A stretch of DNA of 11,265 nt from Candidatus Parvarchaeota archaeon (lineage in GTDB: Archaea; Nanobdellota; Nanobdellia; Parvarchaeales; Parvarchaeaceae), in NCBI GenBank assembly GCA_023488405.1, contig JAMDDW010000032.1, positions 1 through 11,265 on the forward strand. Reading direction: 5' to 3'. The notes beneath the pieces are model-generated. The model was not told where the DNA came from. It searched no databases and saw nothing but the letters and a program-made list of their open reading frames with translations. The translations under genes were made by a program, and so were the position numbers. This document shows, piece by piece, positions 1 through 6,479 of this stretch (position 1 is its first letter; each line of letters starts with the position of its first letter).

Positions 1-41
1 TGATGCCGTAGTTGTAGCCTATGGCTACAACTACGGCATCA
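1..41. repeat. Perfect 19-bp inverted repeat with 3-nt spacer at window edge
   Basis: Positions 1-19 are the exact reverse complement of 23-41, separated by TAT. Such an arm is very unlikely by chance in 11 kb. It lies in the reductase gene, where the two arms encode D-A-V-V-V-A and G-Y-N-Y-G-I around a central Ile. It may be a real hairpin or a fold-back artefact at a contig end. Confidence 0.9.
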
Positions 42-751
42 ACCTCGAGTGTTTTGCTTGTTTTATTTGTGTTATCAAAAAGTTCTATGCTTTTCACAGT
101 GTTTCCATCGCCGTTTATCTTTTTTACGTCAGTATTCATTATTATCTCCGCTTTGTTGTCTCTTTTTACTGCATCCACGCTTGACTCAGCGGCTTTAAAA
201 GTGTTGTTGTGCTGTATTATGTAGCTCTTCTTGCATACTGGTGAAAGCTGCATCTGATAATCAAAAGCTGAATCTCCACCGCCGATAACCGCAACTATTT
301 TGTCCTTGAAGTCATTTACAGATTTTACTGCATAGTACAGGCCTTTTCCTTCATACTGCTCTTCTCCTTCTATGTTCAATTTATTCGGATGGAAATCCCC
401 TACTCCTCCGCATATAAGGACTGCTTTGCTGGTGTATTTTTTCTGGCCGTTAACTTCTATTGTGAACCTGTCGTTTTCAGGTATTATGTCTGTTACCTTT
501 GAATTGAATTCAATCCTTCTTTTGAAAAGCTGGCTCTGCTCGTACATTTTGTCTGATAAATCTATTGCCTTCATCTTCGGCACAGCCTGCACGTCATACA
601 CTATTTTTTCAGGGTAAAGTTCCAACATCTGTCCACCATGCCTGTCTAAGCTTTCAAGTGTTATGCTGTTTATCTCTCTAAGGCCTGCACAAAAAGTGGC
701 AAACATCCCTGTCGGTCCTGCTCCTATTATTATAAGGTCAGTATCTTCCAT
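1..751 (-). CDS. Ferredoxin-NADP reductase, thioredoxin-reductase-like type (3' end missing)
   Basis: FAD- and NAD(P)H-dependent flavoprotein that probably moves electrons between NADPH and ferredoxin in the cytoplasm. The first 250 residues are present; the family is usually about 330, so the C-terminal part of the FAD domain lies outside the window. Visible motifs: FAD-binding GAGPTG at residues 10-15, HGGQ near 38-41 followed by LYPEKIVYDV, which is typical of this reductase group, and NADPH-binding GGGDSAFD at 157-164. The redox CxxC of true thioredoxin reductases is absent: the matching stretch reads YEGKGLYYAVKS, which favours ferredoxin-NADP reductase over TrxB. The ATG at 751 is the only start, because an in-frame stop lies just upstream and no other start codon follows it. 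It sits 7 nt after the zinc-ribbon gene stop, so the two probably form an operon. The last visible codons lie in a perfect inverted repeat, so residues after about 243 should be treated with care. Confidence 0.85.
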   Translation of the reverse strand, partial: MEDTDLIIIGAGPTGMFATFCAGLREINSITLESLDRHGGQMLELYPEKIVYDVQAVPKMKAIDLSDKMYEQSQLFKRRIEFNSKVTDIIPENDRFTIEVNGQKKYTSKAVLICGGVGDFHPNKLNIEGEEQYEGKGLYYAVKSVNDFKDKIVAVIGGGDSAFDYQMQLSPVCKKSYIIQHNNTFKAAESSVDAVKRDNKAEIIMNTDVKKINGDGNTVKSIELFDNTNKTSKTLEVDAVVVAIGYNYGI

Positions 752-758
752 GGACTTA

Positions 759-1001
759 TTAACTGTACTCTCTCCAAGTATAACCGCAGTTTACGCACTT
801 ATAGAACCTAGTTGGCGGTTCATCCGAGCTTCTTGTCTGCTCAGTCCAAGATATTATCTTTTTCTGGCCGCATTTAGGGCATTCTGTGTTTGTTTCAAAC
901 TCCATTTGGGACATGTTTTCTTCTTCAGATGGAGCCTCTTCCACAGTCTTTTTCTTCAGCTTTTTCGTCTTTCCTTTTAGTTCCATGTCTTCTTCTTTCA
1001 T
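759..1001 (-). CDS. TFS/TFIIS-like zinc-ribbon protein (C-terminal ribbon only)
   Basis: Small protein of 80 residues. The C-terminal half (about 41-80) is a TFIIS-type zinc ribbon: CPKCG, then a W-T-E-Q-T-R-S-S-D-E-P-P-T-R-F-Y stretch, then CVNCGYTW. In archaeal transcription factor S this ribbon reaches into the RNA polymerase secondary channel, and the paired acidic residues at its tip (here D-E) stimulate cleavage of backtracked RNA. The acidic pair and all four cysteines are present, so cleavage activity is plausible. Normal TFS is about 110 residues with a second N-terminal zinc ribbon; here that is replaced by about 35 residues of Lys/Glu-rich, probably disordered sequence. The RpoM/TFS family is clear; whether this is the main TFS or a specialised paralogue is not. 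An internal Met at residue 6 (ATG at 986) is an alternative start. Confidence 0.85.
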   Translation of the reverse strand: MKEEDMELKGKTKKLKKKTVEEAPSEEENMSQMEFETNTECPKCGQKKIISWTEQTRSSDEPPTRFYKCVNCGYTWREYS

Positions 1002-1068
1002 TTTATAATATAGTAATCTGCAATTCTTAAATCTTGCTTTTCATTTAAAAACCTTTCTAAAAACTAAA

Positions 1069-1075
1069 TTTATAA
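1069..1075 (+). promoter_or_regulatory. TATA box for the 781-residue membrane protein gene
   Basis: The sequence TTTATAA, preceded by A-rich bases, is centred about 26 nt before the ATG at 1098. This spacing predicts a transcript starting at or near the start codon (leaderless). A weak AAGG lies between them, so a very short leader cannot be excluded. Confidence 0.6.
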
Positions 1076-1097
1076 CTCATAAAAGGTATATTAAAAT

Positions 1098-3443
1098 ATG
1101 AAAATAAGTCATCTGGTAGTGATTTTGCTCTTATTATCAGTGTTTTCGGTATCGTTAGTTCATGCACAGGCAGGCATACCTCCTCCGTCTACCTCCTCTT
1201 CAAGTGGTTCATTTCTTTCGGGGCTATCTTCTGGTAATTCCTACATCTATGCAGGATTCTTCGCAATAGTGATGTTTATAGTATTTGCAATAGCTTTGGA
1301 TAGGACGCAGCTTTCTAGTGGTGGAATAGCGATTTCCTTCATCTTTGCACTTATAACCTTCTTTCTCCTTTATAGTGATAGCACTTTGCTGCATTTCTTC
1401 CTAAACGCCTTTATAGTCCTGGCATTTATAGCATTGATACTAGGAATGCTTGCTGCCGTTAAGTCTCCAAGGTCTATAAGGCTGATTGGCTTAATTGTTG
1501 CGCTTTTCCTTATTATAATCTTGTTTGAAAATGACACAAGTCTTACTAACTCTGTAAACTCAATACTGCACATAAATATACTCAGCATACTCCCGCTTGT
1601 ATTTGGAATAATTACAGTAGCCGTCTTTATAATCCTACTTCTAAGAGGGGTAAAAACGCACAGCAATATAGTTTTAAGGGTTATCCTGCTTTTCATAGTC
1701 TTTCTTTTGATTGCATTGCTAATACCAGGGTTTGCAGGATTCCTGTTCAGTCCAATAGTTTTGGTTCCATTGTTTGTTGCCATACTCCTAGTTATATTCC
1801 TAATTAGAAGGGCAGGGAGGCATGGCCCGAAGCTCTCAAAAGAGGATAAACAAGCAAAAAAAGAGGCAAAGGTGCAACAGAAAGCGCTTTCTTCAATAGC
1901 ACAAAGAAAGCAGGCAAATTCTTCTACTCTTCAAGAGTATAGGGATCTGCTGAAAAAGGGCAGCCTTACTCCACAAGAGCAGTTGAGGATGGCCCAGCTC
2001 AAAAACAAACTGGCAAATGAAGCCTGGAAGAACGTTGCCGATAGGACAAAGCTTACGCAGGTGCAATACTCCAAGAAACAACTTTCAAACAATAGGGATT
2101 TGCAGAAACTAACCGGCTTTTTCTCAAGAGATCAGGCTTTAAAGAATTTAAAGTCAAATGCTCAAAGTAATTACAAACTGTCATGGTCGCAAAAAAGAGC
2201 ATTGAAGAAAGATCAGAAAGATCTTAACAAGAAAAATACATTTATAAGCAACACTGGAAATAGTCAGGCCGGAGATCTTTTTGATTTGGCAAACGCAGCA
2301 AACCAAGGTGCGCTAGGTAAAGTTCCTTCAAAAAGAGAAGCAAAGAAAATGTATGAGCGTAGGCTTAAAAATGAGGGCACTATCAAAAGGTCCTTTTTTG
2401 AGAGAAGAAGGGAAGCAAAAGAGCTGCAAAAATCCAGAGAAGAAGCAGCAAAGAACAATGAAATTTTCCAGATGTCAAACGCAGTAAACCAAGGCGCTTT
2501 TGGTATACCTCCTACTAACAGTTTAGCAAAGAGAATGTTCAGAAGAAGAACATCAAAAGAAAGCAGACAACAGGAGGTTTTGGATTTGCTTAAGCAGCGT
2601 AATGCCGACTTAGATCCAAATCTTAATTTATCGGATTCTACAAGAGCAAAGCGCATCAAGGAAATAGATAAAAAGCTTAAGAAAATTTCAGATAAAATAG
2701 ATCCAAATTCCATAGTTCCAAAATCTCCCGAGCAGATAAGGCAGGAGAATCTCAGAAACCAGCAAGCGCAGCAGAGGAGAGAGGAATTGAAAGAGGATCA
2801 AAGGCTTGCAGACGCTCAATTAGAAGCCGTAAGGATGCATGCAGAAATGGAAAGGCAAGAGCAGGAAAGGTTAGCAGAGCAAGCGAAATTGGCGGAAGCT
2901 GCAAGACAGCAAGCCGAACATGATAGGTTGATAAAGGAACAGCAGGAGCAGATAAAACAAGAAATGCTGGAAGAGCAAAGACGCGCAGACGCTCAATTAG
3001 ATGCTTTGAAAAGAGCCGAGCAGCAGAGATTAATTGAGGAACAGAGAAGACAGGAATTAGAGGAGGATCAAAGGCTTGCAGACGCTCAATTAGATGCTGC
3101 GAGAAAGGCCGAACAACAAAGAGCTGAAGAAGCTGCAAATAAAAGCCAGCAAGCAGGTTCACAGGCTGTAAATCCTGGTGTTGTAGGCCCAAGCAGCGCA
3201 TTTGACAAGAGGGTGAAACCTATTTTATGGTTCTCTCATAAATCTCCTGTAGATGAAAATGGAAAATTGGATGCCCAAATGCAGAACCAAATAGAAGTAA
3301 ATGGTTTAATGAGCAGACGTGAAAATTTGGTTGGCTTAATAAGTTCTGGAAAACTGTCTGGAAAACAGCTTAAGGATGCGCAAAATGAATTGAATAGGAT
3401 CGATTACCGGCTTAAAAAATACGGCAGGGATATACATAGGTAA
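1098..3443 (+). CDS. Large membrane protein: signal peptide, ~7 TM helices, long charged coiled-coil tail
   Basis: Not a family I recognise. The 781 residues begin with a signal peptide (1-23, likely cut after VHA), then a Ser/Pro-rich linker and about seven hydrophobic helices near 49-68, 75-92, 98-121, 127-143, 160-182, 191-210 and 214-236. With an outside N-terminus, seven helices put the tail in the cytoplasm. The tail (237-781) is rich in Lys, Arg, Glu and Gln. Around 395-422 and 457-484 it holds two copies of a unit with an [AS]NAxNQGAxG core followed by a basic K-[KR]-M-[YF]-x-R-R. Residues 550-680 are a Glu/Gln/Arg-rich coiled coil with repeated DAQL[ED]A segments. A helical hairpin at about 730-777 (GKLSGKQL) resembles one near 284-303 (GSLTPQEQ). 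The membrane part is similar in style to the polytopic proteins at 9950-11265. A role as a membrane-anchored scaffold is inference only. Confidence 0.85.
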   Translation: MKISHLVVILLLLSVFSVSLVHAQAGIPPPSTSSSSGSFLSGLSSGNSYIYAGFFAIVMFIVFAIALDRTQLSSGGIAISFIFALITFFLLYSDSTLLHFFLNAFIVLAFIALILGMLAAVKSPRSIRLIGLIVALFLIIILFENDTSLTNSVNSILHINILSILPLVFGIITVAVFIILLLRGVKTHSNIVLRVILLFIVFLLIALLIPGFAGFLFSPIVLVPLFVAILLVIFLIRRAGRHGPKLSKEDKQAKKEAKVQQKALSSIAQRKQANSSTLQEYRDLLKKGSLTPQEQLRMAQLKNKLANEAWKNVADRTKLTQVQYSKKQLSNNRDLQKLTGFFSRDQALKNLKSNAQSNYKLSWSQKRALKKDQKDLNKKNTFISNTGNSQAGDLFDLANAANQGALGKVPSKREAKKMYERRLKNEGTIKRSFFERRREAKELQKSREEAAKNNEIFQMSNAVNQGAFGIPPTNSLAKRMFRRRTSKESRQQEVLDLLKQRNADLDPNLNLSDSTRAKRIKEIDKKLKKISDKIDPNSIVPKSPEQIRQENLRNQQAQQRREELKEDQRLADAQLEAVRMHAEMERQEQERLAEQAKLAEAARQQAEHDRLIKEQQEQIKQEMLEEQRRADAQLDALKRAEQQRLIEEQRRQELEEDQRLADAQLDAARKAEQQRAEEAANKSQQAGSQAVNPGVVGPSSAFDKRVKPILWFSHKSPVDENGKLDAQMQNQIEVNGLMSRRENLVGLISSGKLSGKQLKDAQNELNRIDYRLKKYGRDIHR
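2280..2549 (+). repeat. Diverged peptide repeat pair inside the coiled-coil protein
   Basis: Two in-frame units at about 2280-2363 and 2466-2549, 186 nt (62 codons) apart, encode related segments: NAANQGALG...KKMYERR and NAVNQGAFG...KRMFRRR. The DNA copies have diverged, so the duplication is old. The conserved N-Q-G-A core suggests a small binding or packing motif. Confidence 0.7.
2793..3098 (+). repeat. Near-identical in-frame DNA repeats in the coiled-coil region
   Basis: A 32-nt stretch at 2793-2824 recurs exactly at 3063-3094, 270 nt (90 codons) away. A shorter 21-nt match, starting GCAGACGCTC, is shared by 2985-3005 and 3078-3098. All copies are in one reading frame and encode EDQRLADAQL or RRADAQLDA segments. 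Identity at the DNA level points to recent duplication or gene conversion. Confidence 0.85.
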
Positions 3444-3468
3444 AATAGCAATATTTATTTATCCCATG

Positions 3469-3476
3469 TTTTTATT
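3469..3476 (+). promoter_or_regulatory. TATA-like element upstream of tRNA-Ala
   Basis: TTTTTATT lies about 30 nt upstream of the first base of the mature tRNA, within the AT-rich gap after the preceding gene. The spacing suits a start a few bases before the tRNA. The evidence is positional only. Confidence 0.4.
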
Positions 3477-3502
3477 CTTAGATTGTATTTATGCTTTGTT
3501 AA

Positions 3503-3575
3503 GGGCTCGTGGCGCAATTGGCAACGCGCTCCCATGGCATGGGAGAGACTACGGGTTCAAATCCCGTCGAGTCCA
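3503..3575 (+). tRNA. tRNA-Ala (anticodon GGC)
   Basis: A 73-nt cloverleaf folds completely. The acceptor stem GGGCTCG pairs with CGAGTCC and includes a G3-U70 wobble, the universal alanine identity element. The D arm has a 3-bp stem (GCG/CGC) with A14, G18-G19 and A21. The anticodon stem is CTCCC/GGGAG with loop ATGGCAT, giving T33 and anticodon GGC. The variable loop has 5 nt, and the T arm is ACGGG-TTCAAAT-CCCGT. The discriminator is A73. CCA is not encoded and there is no intron. It reads Ala codons GCC and GCT. Confidence 0.95.
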
Positions 3576-3607
3576 TTAACTTTTAAAATCAGCCGATAAA
3601 TTAAATT

Positions 3608-4120
3608 TTAAGCTTCTGTTTCTGATTTGTTATTCTTTGATGTTCTTCCAAAATAATTTTTTAGCATCATGAAGAAAATGGGAACTTGGTAGAAATAAAA
3701 TATTGAGTTCCATATCCCTCCATAATAATTTCCAAGAGGTTGTGTATTCACGGTAGTATAATAAAGTACTGAATTTATCACGCTTCCAATTTCATACAAA
3801 AATCCATATTTTGCCGTTTTTACTCTGTTATTAGCGGTTGCAGTAAGCCCAGCAATCGTTAATCCCTCCTGAGCAAGTGCTATGTTGTACCATTCGTGTC
3901 CACCAACTGTGAAATAAGTATACAGAAAAGGAAGAACTACCTTCGCATTGTAAGCAAAATCCTTGCTCCAGTTTGCAACGCCAATGGACAATGCACCAAG
4001 AGAAGCTATATAAGGTCTAAGAGAGCCAATCTTTTCATGATAAAGTTCCTTGAATTTAGTTAAAAGCCCTTTTTTGGTAGCCATGTTGCCCTCCAGCAAC
4101 TTTTCTAGGTCTTCAGCCAT
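3608..4120 (-). CDS. Unrecognised polytopic membrane protein
   Basis: A 170-residue protein I cannot assign to a family. A charged N-terminus (about 30 residues, rich in Lys and Glu) precedes four or five hydrophobic or aromatic segments near 34-50, 58-74, 78-95, 105-123 and 131-152, and a polar tail ending in Asn/Lys/Glu. The segments are rich in Tyr and Gly (TYFTVGGHEWYN, NYYGGIWN) and less hydrophobic than those of the other membrane proteins here. A TTG at 4135 would add five residues, but the ATG at 4118-4120 is preferred because a TATA element sits about 28 nt upstream of it. The gene stands alone, convergent to tRNA-Ala on one side and separated from the operon end by 123 nt on the other. 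Confidence 0.7.
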   Translation of the reverse strand: MAEDLEKLLEGNMATKKGLLTKFKELYHEKIGSLRPYIASLGALSIGVANWSKDFAYNAKVVLPFLYTYFTVGGHEWYNIALAQEGLTIAGLTATANNRVKTAKYGFLYEIGSVINSVLYYTTVNTQPLGNYYGGIWNSIFYFYQVPIFFMMLKNYFGRTSKNNKSETEA

Positions 4121-4142
4121 TGTTAGTTTAGGCAAATATCCT

Positions 4143-4152
4143 TTTTATATTT
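4143..4152 (-). promoter_or_regulatory. TATA box for the 3608-4120 membrane protein
   Basis: On the minus strand the sequence AAATATAAAAAG is centred about 28 nt before the ATG at 4120. This fits a leaderless transcript and supports that ATG over the upstream TTG. The rest of the 4121-4243 gap shows no gene or clear hairpin. Confidence 0.55.
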
Positions 4153-4243
4153 TAGTAAATTTCTATAACCTCTGAATGTTTTTGTATTGCTATTTCAGTA
4201 TCAAAACAGAATTTTACTGCCTTTTACCATTTGGAAAATGAAA

Positions 4244-4780
4244 TCAATTGCCAGTACTTTCTATCATCCTTATTTCAGTTGCTCTTGTTGGGTAAATCTT
4301 GCTTAATTTCTTATGAAGCTGGTTTTGCACCTTTCCAGCAAGAACATCCAGAATTAATTCCTTTAAGTTCTTCTTTTCGGCTAAGCTGTCTATAAATTCG
4401 CCCGCTTCTGCTCTTACGAATTTTTTGTACTTGTTCTCTGCCTTGTTTATTATTATCAATGTCTTTATTGCATATTCCTTTTCGTCTATTTTTACCTTTC
4501 TCACCACTTCTATTTTTGAAGAATTATGTCTTACCATCCTACCAACCTGCTCTCTTGAAAGCACAAGCGATTCAAGCTGTGCATTCGCTGTGTTTTCAGT
4601 CGAAGAGATTAATCTAAAGCCAAGTTTAAAGCCTGGTTTTGTCTTTATCTCGGGCAGATTGTTTGCATTTACAAATAACAATCTTTTTGGTATGTTAGCT
4701 TCATTTCCATAGACGCTGCCTATCTCTGCGTTGTCAAAATCAACGGCTTTTACCTTGTACCAAGAATTGGGCTGATTCAT
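4244..4780 (-). CDS. rps3ae: Small-subunit ribosomal protein eS1 (S3Ae)
   Basis: Component of the archaeal 30S subunit, located near the mRNA exit site. The 178 residues match the S3Ae pattern in order: an N-terminal W-Y-x-V-x-A-x-x-F-D-x-x-E-I-G, a central segment with GRMVRHNSSKIEVV that corresponds to the family's R-S-L-V-R-R-x-T-S-R-I-D, and the C-terminal hallmark KIYPTRATEIR. It is slightly shorter than the usual 190-220 residues because the basic N-terminal extension is very short. Its ATG overlaps the rps15 stop codon in an ATGA junction (4 nt), so translation is probably coupled. It is the last gene of the nine-gene operon. Confidence 0.93.
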   Translation of the reverse strand: MNQPNSWYKVKAVDFDNAEIGSVYGNEANIPKRLLFVNANNLPEIKTKPGFKLGFRLISSTENTANAQLESLVLSREQVGRMVRHNSSKIEVVRKVKIDEKEYAIKTLIIINKAENKYKKFVRAEAGEFIDSLAEKKNLKELILDVLAGKVQNQLHKKLSKIYPTRATEIRMIESTGN

Positions 4781-5202
4781 ATCTTTACTACCAACCTTGC
4801 AGATTCAAGCGAGTATTCATAGTCTTTAGGTAATACTTTGGTCTGTTTATAGTATTTAATGAGCTTTTTTATCCGGTTTTCAAGAACAACCAGACTTCTT
4901 ATAGAATGTTTATCTTTTTTCATCTTATCAACATGCATGTGCAGCTTTACTGCCTTTTTATAAAGAGCTATTAAGTCTTCAGGCAATTGTTCCTGTATCC
5001 CCCTACTTTTAAGTATGGTGCTTATGCTTTTCTTTGTAATGTCCTTTACAGAAGGTATTCCATACTGATCCTTTAATACTGTGCCTATTTCTGATTTTGT
5101 AAGTCCCTTCTGTGACTTGTTTATTATGAGCTGTTCCACTTCCTCCTGCTTGTAATTAAGCCAGTGAGGCACGAACCTGTTCTTAACGTTAATAACTTTC
5201 AT
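4777..5202 (-). CDS. rps15: Small-subunit ribosomal protein uS15
   Basis: Binds the central domain of 16S rRNA in the 30S subunit. The archaeal/eukaryotic signature is visible: PHWLNYKQEEVEQLI, then KGLTKSEIGTVLKDQYGIP near residues 32-50, and a C-terminal helical region with H-S-I-R-S-L-V-V-L-E-N-R-I-K-K-L-I-K-Y-Y. At 141 residues it is close to the family's length of about 150; the N-terminal extension is reduced. It overlaps the 3' end of bud32 by 14 nt and has the strongest Shine-Dalgarno motif of the operon, placed inside bud32. It overlaps rps3ae by 4 nt. A hydrolase gene of the RecJ/GAN type often lies between rps15 and rps3ae in euryarchaea, as far as I recall, and is absent here. Confidence 0.95.
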   Translation of the reverse strand: MKVINVKNRFVPHWLNYKQEEVEQLIINKSQKGLTKSEIGTVLKDQYGIPSVKDITKKSISTILKSRGIQEQLPEDLIALYKKAVKLHMHVDKMKKDKHSIRSLVVLENRIKKLIKYYKQTKVLPKDYEYSLESARLVVKI

Positions 5203-5785
5203 TATATCTCCTCCTCTCTTCTATATCTTTAAGATGAGTATCTATTCCTTTAAATTCTTTTCTAATTTTGGATTTATAACCATGAAGGAAATAGGAGTAG
5301 GCTTCTTTATATAATTCGTTGTGCTTTGATTTTAACGCGTTTTTAAACAGGAATATATCGCTTGCAAAATCCTCGTCTTTTGATGAATGGTAGCTCAATC
5401 CAAAATCTATAATATACAGCTTTTTATCTTTTCTAATAATGTTTGCAGTAGTAAGGTCTCCGTGTATTACTCCTAAATTATGCATTTCAGCAACCGCAAT
5501 GCCTACCTCCTTTGCATCGTTGACTGAAAATTTCTCTGCTAGCCGTATCCCTTCTATTTTTTCCATCCAGATCTCCTTTTTACCTTCGTTGTATTTCAAA
5601 GGCTTTGGAACGTTTAATCCGCCTTTGTAGAGAAACTGCATTACATTGAATTCTGCCTTGCTTCGGCTTTTTCTGAGTTTTTCGTCTATCTCCCTTATCC
5701 TGTAGCTTTTCTTTACCCTTCTTTTTATTATTGTGCCGTTTTCCTCGTATATAATAGCTTCGGATCCAACTGCAAGCGTTTTCAT
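5189..5785 (-). CDS. bud32: KEOPS complex kinase/ATPase Bud32
   Basis: Small atypical kinase (PRPK/Bud32) of the KEOPS complex; its ATPase activity supports t6A formation on tRNA by Kae1. The 198 residues have the expected core: KRRVKKSYR at 21-29 with the ATP-binding Lys, helix-C Glu45 in RSKAEFNVM, catalytic loop HGDLTTANI around Asp110 and Asn115, metal-binding DFG at 127-129, and a D-x-F-A-S-D-I-F-L-F segment in the C-lobe. It ends in the basic R-R-R-Y typical of Bud32 tails. It is a free-standing protein, not fused to Kae1 as in many euryarchaea. Its ATG overlaps the TGS gene stop by 4 nt, and its last 14 nt overlap rps15, so it lies in the middle of the operon. Confidence 0.95.
   Translation of the reverse strand: MKTLAVGSEAIIYEENGTIIKRRVKKSYRIREIDEKLRKSRSKAEFNVMQFLYKGGLNVPKPLKYNEGKKEIWMEKIEGIRLAEKFSVNDAKEVGIAVAEMHNLGVIHGDLTTANIIRKDKKLYIIDFGLSYHSSKDEDFASDIFLFKNALKSKHNELYKEAYSYFLHGYKSKIRKEFKGIDTHLKDIEERRRYNESY
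5208..5215 (-). promoter_or_regulatory. Shine-Dalgarno site of rps15, inside bud32
   Basis: AGGAGGAG on the minus strand ends 5 nt before the rps15 ATG at 5202. It doubles as the codons for the E-R-R-R-Y tail of Bud32. This lets ribosomes load on rps15 independently of bud32, which suits the higher demand for a ribosomal protein. Confidence 0.8.
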
Positions 5786-6477
5786 GTTTTTATGAAGACT
5801 CTGTCTCCATCCTCCAATACATGCGAAAGAGCAACTCTCTGGCCCTGGAATTTTGCGCTTTTGCCGAATACCACTGCATAAGCGTTTTTTTCGGTCTTAA
5901 GGTGCAGTTTTTTAACCAAGTCTTTGACTGTTTCGCCCCTTTCCATTGCAACGGCATCCTTTGAGTTTTCAGTGTAAACCCCTATGACTCCAAAGTCTTT
6001 AAGCGCTTTTTCCACGTCTATCTTTTCATTTATTACCTGAAAGCTGCAGTACCTGCTTATTTTCTCCTTTGATATTATTATTTCGCTTTGCAGGAGCAGG
6101 TCCTTGTTTTTTTCTGGGTCCTTAATTGAGAGCATCTGCACCTGAACGTTGTTTATCTTTACTATGCCGTAAAGCAGGTTGTCTACTCTTGTTAGATTAA
6201 ACAGCTTTAGTACGTTTTCATCACTGTAACCCACAAGCGAAACTCTCGGCCATCTTTTTCTTATGGCAGTTGCCTTGTGAACCAATGGCTTTCTGCTTGC
6301 CTCTTTTTTTAGCAAGGAAAGCCTTCTTTTCAATGATCCAAACTCTCTATCAGTTCCCTTGTGCTTTGGAAGGATAACCATCATCCTTTTAAGTATCCTT
6401 TCCTTCTCTTCAAGGTCCTTTTCCTTGCTGTATCTTTCCTCCAATTCATAATATTCTTGGGGCGCATTCATTGGCAT
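5782..6477 (-). CDS. TGS-domain protein with degenerate DRG-type GTPase region
   Basis: A 231-residue protein related to the DRG (developmentally regulated GTP-binding; COG1163-like) family. The N-terminal helical region has the DRG hallmark LPKHKGT (36-42) followed by LKRRLSLLKKE. The C-terminal 65 residues form a clear TGS domain, with GVYTENS, RGETVKDLVKKLH, VVFGKSAKFQGQRV and HVLEDGDRV. Between them the GTPase domain is eroded: the P-loop position reads VGYSDENVLKL, without the GKS/GKT Lys-Ser; the switch I Thr region is missing; the DxPG position reads SIKDPE; and no NKxD is seen. Intact family members are about 360 residues. The protein probably cannot bind GTP normally but may still bind RNA or the ribosome through TGS. 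It lies 2 nt after kae1 and overlaps bud32 by 4 nt, which suggests a link to KEOPS or the small subunit. A second ATG at residue 3 is possible. Confidence 0.85.
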   Translation of the reverse strand: MPMNAPQEYYELEERYSKEKDLEEKERILKRMMVILPKHKGTDREFGSLKRRLSLLKKEASRKPLVHKATAIRKRWPRVSLVGYSDENVLKLFNLTRVDNLLYGIVKINNVQVQMLSIKDPEKNKDLLLQSEIIISKEKISRYCSFQVINEKIDVEKALKDFGVIGVYTENSKDAVAMERGETVKDLVKKLHLKTEKNAYAVVFGKSAKFQGQRVALSHVLEDGDRVFIKT

Positions 6478-6479
6478 AT

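Noticed and set aside
1..751. Thioredoxin reductase (TrxB) as the identity of the first gene
   Set aside because: The redox-active CxxC is missing and the YPEKIVYDV segment matches the ferredoxin-NADP reductase group instead.
663..980. 105-codon plus-strand frame opposite the zinc-ribbon gene
   Set aside because: The minus strand encodes a clear TFIIS-type ribbon with conserved cysteines; the plus frame has no recognisable features.
1370..1783. 137-codon minus-strand frame opposite the membrane helices of the 781-residue protein
   Set aside because: No promoter or ribosome site was found. It is a by-product of hydrophobic codons on the plus strand.
2793..3098. Possible CRISPR-like array
   Set aside because: The repeats lie within one open coding frame, are unevenly spaced (177 and 93 nt) and encode a coiled coil; there are no spacers or cas genes.
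2264..3201. Two 149-codon open frames on the minus strand inside the coiled-coil gene (2264-2713 and 2752-3201)
   Set aside because: They are antisense shadows of a Glu/Lys/Gln-rich coding region, which lacks antisense stops. Their Leu/Ser/Phe-rich products match no pattern, and the plus-strand frame has a signal peptide, helices and a promoter.
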